Positions 59,833 through 64,000 of a stretch of DNA of 64,000 nt are shown here, piece by piece (the stretch's first letter is position 1; every line of letters starts with the position of its first letter). A program made the position numbers and the translations under genes. Where the stretch lies: contig JADIYM010000008.1 of the NCBI GenBank assembly GCA_016705245.1, positions 186,001-250,000 on the forward strand. The letters run 5' to 3'. Below the pieces are notes generated by a model. It saw nothing but the letters and a program-made list of their open reading frames with translations, was not told the origin of the DNA and did not search any database. The DNA comes from Blastocatellia bacterium (GTDB lineage Bacteria > Acidobacteriota > Blastocatellia > UBA7656 > JADIYM01).

Positions 59833-60975
59833 TCAGGGTGTGATGGCCCGCTCGATGGCGTCGATGTAGCTCGGCCAGGAGAATCGCACGAGGTCGGCTT
59901 CGATCGCGGATTCCATTGATTCCGCACGATCCCGATCGAAGAAGTCGGCCACGGCATCGGCAATGGCCTGATGGTCGAACGGGGGCACGACATAGCCGGT
60001 AACGCCGTGTCGGACGGTCTCGGGCAGCCCGCCGACACTCGTAACGACGACCGGCCGCCTCGCGTCGAACGCTATCTGCGTCACGCCGCTCTGCGTCGCG
60101 GTTTCATAGGGTTGAACGACCAGATCCGCCGCCGCGAAGAGATCGCGAACCTCCTCGTTGGGCACGTATCGATCGACAATCGTGACCGCGTGCTCGATCC
60201 CGAGCCGTGAGATCAGATCAAGGTACTCGTGGCGGTCGTGCCAGAATTCGCCAGCGACGAGGAGTCGTACATTCCGCTTCGCCAGGATATTCGGCATGGC
60301 CTGGAGCACGTGTTTCAGACCCTTGTAGGGACGGACGAAACCGAAGAAGAGCAGAGTCGGCGTCGCGGGATCGAGGTTGAGCCTCGCCCGCGCCTCTTCG
60401 CGCGAGCATCGATTGCCGGCAACTTCGCCAAGCGACGGCAATTCGGCTCGAAAGATGGGCCTTCCGGGCAGGAGGCGCTCCAGGTTGTCGCGATCCTCGT
60501 TCGAATGAACGATGAAACAGTCGCCACTCCCGAGCGCAAGCCGCGTGGCGAATCGCCGGAGCCCGCTCGATTCGTGTTCAACGACGTTGTGGCAGAGGTA
60601 GACGATCCGTGTTCGCCCGCCGCGGCGCGACAGACGCGAGATCGTCGCCATCTGGGGAGCCCAGAAGGCGACCCACCACGGGATGATCACGGCGTCAGGA
60701 GCGAAGTGCCGAACTCGATGTACAACTCGCAGCCAAGTGAGCGGATTCATCGAGTCGAGTACGTGCTCGACACCGGGTTCGACGAGTGGCGTCGCGCTCG
60801 GGTCGCGATCCGTTGCCGCCGGATAGATCCAGAGCGGGTATTGGCGGAGAAATGCGAAGTGCCGCACGGCGTGACGCTCGCGCAGGTGCCGAAAGAGCAG
60901 GGTAGTGTGGTGAGCAATGCCCCCGCGAAACGGATGCGCAGGTCCGACGATCGCAATCTTCAGGCGCCCGGTCAT
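59833..60975 (-). CDS. Glycosyltransferase family 4 protein
   Basis: A GT-B enzyme of 380 residues. The N-terminal nucleotide-fold start is KIAIVGPAHPFRGGIAHHT; the C-terminal domain has LLFFGFVRPYKGLKHVLQAM, the NEEVRDLFAAADLVVQPYE segment with the EX7E-type region, and VVTSVGGLPETVRHGVTG. It transfers a sugar in surface glycan or lipid synthesis. Its ATG overlaps the stop of the phosphatase-superfamily gene by four bases, so both belong to one unit. Confidence 0.85.
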   Translation of the reverse strand: MTGRLKIAIVGPAHPFRGGIAHHTTLLFRHLRERHAVRHFAFLRQYPLWIYPAATDRDPSATPLVEPGVEHVLDSMNPLTWLRVVHRVRHFAPDAVIIPWWVAFWAPQMATISRLSRRGGRTRIVYLCHNVVEHESSGLRRFATRLALGSGDCFIVHSNEDRDNLERLLPGRPIFRAELPSLGEVAGNRCSREEARARLNLDPATPTLLFFGFVRPYKGLKHVLQAMPNILAKRNVRLLVAGEFWHDRHEYLDLISRLGIEHAVTIVDRYVPNEEVRDLFAAADLVVQPYETATQSGVTQIAFDARRPVVVTSVGGLPETVRHGVTGYVVPPFDHQAIADAVADFFDRDRAESMESAIEADLVRFSWPSYIDAIERAITP

Positions 60976-62606
60976 TCGATGTATCCGAGCCCGCGCAGAC
61001 GCTCACGAACGTCCTCATCGTCATCTTCCGTCGGCTCTCGCGCGTCGGTGGAGTCGACCGTGGATGCGGTCGCGAGACCGTCGACGCCCCCGCAGAATGC
61101 CGGGAGGATACTGCCGCGCCGGTCCGCTGGCGCCGCCAGTCCGAATGCAGCCAGCACCGTCGGCGCGATGTCGAGCACGCTTGCTTTCTCACCTGCGGGC
61201 GAGTGACTGAAGAGCGGGCCGCTCGCCACATAGATACCATCGAGTCGATGCGAGCCCGTGTGTCGTCGGCTGAACGGACCGGGCACGAGAAGCGGACCGT
61301 CGAAGTCGGTCTTGGAGAACGTCATTCCCCAGTCGTCTCCCGATACGAGCAGGTCCGGAAGTGTATCGATCAGGCCTCCGGCAAGTTGCCATGGACGTAT
61401 CGCCGAGATCGAGATGCCAGTTCCCGCGGACGTCTCCGCCAGGAGCTCGTCAACGGAGCCGAGTGCTGCGTCGTACTTGCCCGTGCCGCGCTCGATTCGA
61501 GTGCCGGTGTAGAGTCCCGCAAACGGAATGGTGTGCCCCGGATCCAGCACGACGCTGGACTCGGAATCCACCACCGCCGATAGAAACGCCGAATCGTCTT
61601 TCGGGAGCAACCGGCGGGCCCGTCGACGCACGCGCGCGAGCGTCCGGCCGACGGGACCTCGAACCCGGGCTGCCGCTGCGCCGGCCCGCTGCGCGAGGCG
61701 TACGCCAGCCCGGTGAAGGCTTGCCGATCTCTGCGTTGACGAGCCGCGTCTCACGAGAAGACCCGCCTGCTCGAGTGCGGCGTTGATCTTGAATGTGCAC
61801 GTGTTCGGGCCGAATCCGTGATCAGAGCAGACGAGAAGGCTGGCCCCGGTTCCCATGGCGTCGAGCAGGCGGGGGACGGCTGCATCGAGACGCGCAAATA
61901 CATCCCGAACTCGATCCGACCGAGCCTGCTGCTCGCTTGAAAACGGCTCGCACGCGGTATCGAGGAGGTCCCAACAGCGATGCATGAGCCAGTCGGTCTC
62001 GGAAAAGACGCAGACGGCGAGATCCCACGGCTCGCGCTGAAGGAGCCACTCGGCAGCTCGAACTCTCCGATCGAACGAGGCCTCGAGATCGTCGAGAAAC
62101 CGGCCGACGTCGTCGTAGTGTTCCGCGTGGTAGTTGACCGCGAGATTGTAGTCGCGTCCGACTACCTCGATTAGTTCTTCCTTTATAGACGCGGGCGAAG
62201 TCCATTGGGTCGATTCGTCGGTTCCGAAACCGCTGACCATGATTCCGTTCGCGTCGTACGGAGGATAAAGGATCGGAAAGTTGAAGACGCACGTGCGGAA
62301 CCCCGCCGCACCCACGAGATCCCACACGGCGCGGCCCCGAAAATCGCGCGATCCGATGGGCCGGAGGTCGTAGAGCGGCGGGCGGCGCACGAGAAAGTCC
62401 GCAATTCCCGTTTGATCGACGTCGAGTCCCGTCGATACACCAAGCCACGACGGTCCAGTGATCGGGGGGACCGTCGCTCGAAGCGCGGCATAGGTACCCG
62501 TCTGGCCGAGCATCGCCAGATTCGGTATCACGCCATCCCTTGCCAGGCGGTCGAAGACGACCGTGCCTACACCGTCCAGTCCGAGCATGAGCAGTCGCTG
62601 CGACAT
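60972..62606 (-). CDS. Alkaline-phosphatase-superfamily phosphodiesterase/nucleotide pyrophosphatase-like protein
   Basis: A 544-residue enzyme of the type I phosphodiesterase group. The N-terminus LLMLGLDGVGTVVFDRLARD and TVPPITGPSWLGVSTG contain the first metal Asp and the Ser/Thr nucleophile region; LLVCSDHGFGPN is the second metal site. The chain ends in an acidic stretch and RLRGLGYIE. The substrate is not known. In the operon it follows the TPR gene by about 14 bases and overlaps the glycosyltransferase. Confidence 0.82.
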   Translation of the reverse strand: MSQRLLMLGLDGVGTVVFDRLARDGVIPNLAMLGQTGTYAALRATVPPITGPSWLGVSTGLDVDQTGIADFLVRRPPLYDLRPIGSRDFRGRAVWDLVGAAGFRTCVFNFPILYPPYDANGIMVSGFGTDESTQWTSPASIKEELIEVVGRDYNLAVNYHAEHYDDVGRFLDDLEASFDRRVRAAEWLLQREPWDLAVCVFSETDWLMHRCWDLLDTACEPFSSEQQARSDRVRDVFARLDAAVPRLLDAMGTGASLLVCSDHGFGPNTCTFKINAALEQAGLLVRRGSSTQRSASLHRAGVRLAQRAGAAAARVRGPVGRTLARVRRRARRLLPKDDSAFLSAVVDSESSVVLDPGHTIPFAGLYTGTRIERGTGKYDAALGSVDELLAETSAGTGISISAIRPWQLAGGLIDTLPDLLVSGDDWGMTFSKTDFDGPLLVPGPFSRRHTGSHRLDGIYVASGPLFSHSPAGEKASVLDIAPTVLAAFGLAAPADRRGSILPAFCGGVDGLATASTVDSTDAREPTEDDDEDVRERLRGLGYIE

Positions 62607-62620
62607 CGTACGCGGTGGCG

Positions 62621-63571
62621 TCAGTTCGATCCGGGCTGCCGCTCGCCGCGGCGCATGGCGAATTTCGGAAGCACGATACTGTCAGGATTCGTCGTGATGC
62701 CGCCGGTGACCGGGTCGTAGATGTAGGGTTCGCCGTTCGGGTCGACCGGCTGACCGGCCGTATTAGTACGGATTCGGGCCCCGGTTCCCGATGCTGATAG
62801 ACGCGCGGTTCTGACGAGGAGCGCCAGGGATTGCGGCCGCGAGCCAAATCGCAGCACGTAGTCGCCGAGTGAATCCTTTAGAAAGTCGATCTCGTCGAGC
62901 GCCTGGTAACTCTTCATGCTCGACACGAGCTCTTCGCGGACGCGAGGATCGTCCGTCGAGTCGTACATGGTCTTCAACATGCGTAGCGCAAAGTCCCGCT
63001 TTCCACATTCGGCGAGCACCACGGCAGACATCTGCGCGACCCACGGTGCCGCTCCCGGGATTCGGCCGCCCTCTGCATACGCGGCAGAGGCCGATTCACA
63101 GTCACCCGACCTCCAGTACAGGAAACCTAGATCAAGGTGAAGCGTCAGGTCGTCCGGATTGGCTCGAATACCCTTGTTCAGCAGGTCGACGGCCTTCTGC
63201 TCGTCGACGTAGTCCGCGAGAAAGTAGCCCCCGAACCGGTAGGCCGCGATGTACTGGGGATCGAGCGTTGTCGTCACATCCAGGAGCGGAGCGAGGAGAG
63301 CCGGTGGAGTGCGATCCGATTCCGAAGCGCCGCGATTCGCAATCGCATTCTCTCCGAAATGCTGAATGGCTCGCATCCAGTACACGTCCGCAAGCAGCGC
63401 GTCGTACCCGAGAGCAAGTCGCTTCACCTGCTCGCCATTCGAGAGATAGAGGGTCTCGTCCTCAACCTGCGCGCGGGCTGTCCGAACGTCAATCCAGTTC
63501 TGCAACGGCGCGAGCAACGCGAACGCCGCCACGACGCCGGCGATGATGAAACCTCGCGCCGAAGACTTCAC
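62621..63571 (-). CDS. Membrane-anchored TPR protein (316 aa)
   Basis: GTG at 63571 is chosen because its GTGA overlaps the stop of the ABC permease gene and it opens with an N-terminal TM helix (GFIIAGVVAAFALLAPL). A TPR-like helical region follows: LALGYDALLADVYWMRAIQH, YIAAYRFGGYFLADYVDEQK, LTLHLDLGFLYWRSGDCESA. The longer open frame to 63754 overlaps the permease. A scaffold for the transporter or the glycan enzymes is inferred from position only. Confidence 0.75.
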   Translation of the reverse strand: MKSSARGFIIAGVVAAFALLAPLQNWIDVRTARAQVEDETLYLSNGEQVKRLALGYDALLADVYWMRAIQHFGENAIANRGASESDRTPPALLAPLLDVTTTLDPQYIAAYRFGGYFLADYVDEQKAVDLLNKGIRANPDDLTLHLDLGFLYWRSGDCESASAAYAEGGRIPGAAPWVAQMSAVVLAECGKRDFALRMLKTMYDSTDDPRVREELVSSMKSYQALDEIDFLKDSLGDYVLRFGSRPQSLALLVRTARLSASGTGARIRTNTAGQPVDPNGEPYIYDPVTGGITTNPDSIVLPKFAMRRGERQPGSN

Positions 63572-64000
63572 TTGAAGTCCCTCCGATCGAACACGAGCGC
63601 CGCGATCGCGACCAGAATCCCGCAATAGACCACCGCATAGACGGTCGCCGCCGCGATGCGGTCGATCGGAATCGTGAGGCCGTGCGCCGCCGTCGTGATG
63701 ACATTGAAATTCGACAGGTTTGGCAGCACGTAGTAGAGGCCCTTGAGCAGCCACTTCGCCGCCACGGCGTCCGTCGACTCGGCCATCGTCAACAGGTTTG
63801 CCGAGAAATTCCCGACTACGTAGAGAAGAAATGTCACGAGTGCCGAGATGGCCGGCGACGAGAGCGTCGACATGGCAAGTGCGATTCCCGTGATGACGAG
63901 CAGTTCGAGAAACACCATGTAGGACGCTGGGAGTGCGGTTACCACCTGTGGCGCATAGCCCTGCGTGACCCAGAGGACCGAAACGATGATACCGGCCGCC
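63568..64000 (-). CDS. ABC-2 type transporter permease (5' end outside window)
   Basis: The visible 144 residues hold three or four hydrophobic helices: FLELLVITGIALAMSTL, ISALVTFLLYVVGNFSANLL and AATVYAVVYCGILVAIAALV, ending in VFDRRDFK, the usual C-terminus of ABC-2 permeases. The same frame is open past GTG 63945 to the window edge with membrane-like sequence (AAGIIVSVLWVTQGY), so the start lies outside. Its stop overlaps the TPR gene, showing coupling. The ATPase partner is not visible. Confidence 0.8.
   Translation of the reverse strand, partial: AAGIIVSVLWVTQGYAPQVVTALPASYMVFLELLVITGIALAMSTLSSPAISALVTFLLYVVGNFSANLLTMAESTDAVAAKWLLKGLYYVLPNLSNFNVITTAAHGLTIPIDRIAAATVYAVVYCGILVAIAALVFDRRDFK

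Overview
The window is high-GC chromosomal DNA from a Gram-negative bacterium. It has outer-membrane OmpA and beta-barrel signatures, a periplasmic Spy/CpxP-like protein, a PBP1B-type peptidoglycan synthase with a UB2H-like domain, GatCA, and MqnA (futalosine route to menaquinone). With the DUF4388 (PATAN) proteins, an S46 dipeptidyl peptidase and a phosphodiesterase ending in an RLRGLGYIE tail, this set points to Acidobacteriota or a neighbouring phylum. That placement is inferred from gene content only. No phage, transposase, CRISPR array or rRNA was found.

Layout: 1-1034 holds the 3' end of ddl and a frameshifted lipoprotein. 1100-5866 is a minus-strand block (rsmE, prmA, era, a CBS/CorC membrane protein, a cysteine dioxygenase). 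6366-8447 is a secreted S46 peptidase. 8528-12091 has a small protein, a repeat-rich gap and acnA. 12329-16225 has a PBP4-type carboxypeptidase, a Spy-like protein, a small acidic protein and mqnA. 16658-23171 is a six-gene cluster of DUF4388, Roadblock/LC7-like, Cache-HAMP and GAF-like proteins. 23249-26449 has tyrS, a calcineurin-like phosphatase and deoB. 26462-31369 is a phosphorelay operon (hybrid kinase, receiver, HPt). 31428-33605 is a prolyl oligopeptidase.

Then come two tRNA genes (Val, Asp) with a strong promoter and terminator, a UPF0210 protein, and a four-gene group at 35636-37933 (AAA ATPase lacking the P-loop lysine, a small protein, two half-size CHAD proteins). 38336-41506 is PBP1B plus a MocA-like transferase. 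41784-45276 is a SWIM protein plus SNF2 helicase. 45353-51058 has an NTF2-like secreted protein, a broken DinB gene, a methyltransferase, a three-gene TPR operon and larE. 51196-57647 has gdhA, a large OmpA-family protein and a beta-propeller protein. 58018-64000 is a minus-strand run: gatC-gatA, a GT4 glycosyltransferase, an alkaline-phosphatase-superfamily enzyme, a TPR protein and an ABC-2 permease cut by the window edge.

Two themes cross the window. At least five genes carry single-base frameshifts that split otherwise well-conserved proteins (lipoprotein, dacB, dinB twice, gatA, and probably the SNF2 N-terminus); since gatA should be essential, consensus errors are likely for some. Two families of intergenic palindromes recur: one built on GCAAAGGCGCAAAGGAAGACG-like arms, the other on a GCTCGCTACCGCTCGCGG core. 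Four-base start/stop overlaps (ATGA or GTGA) link many neighbouring genes.
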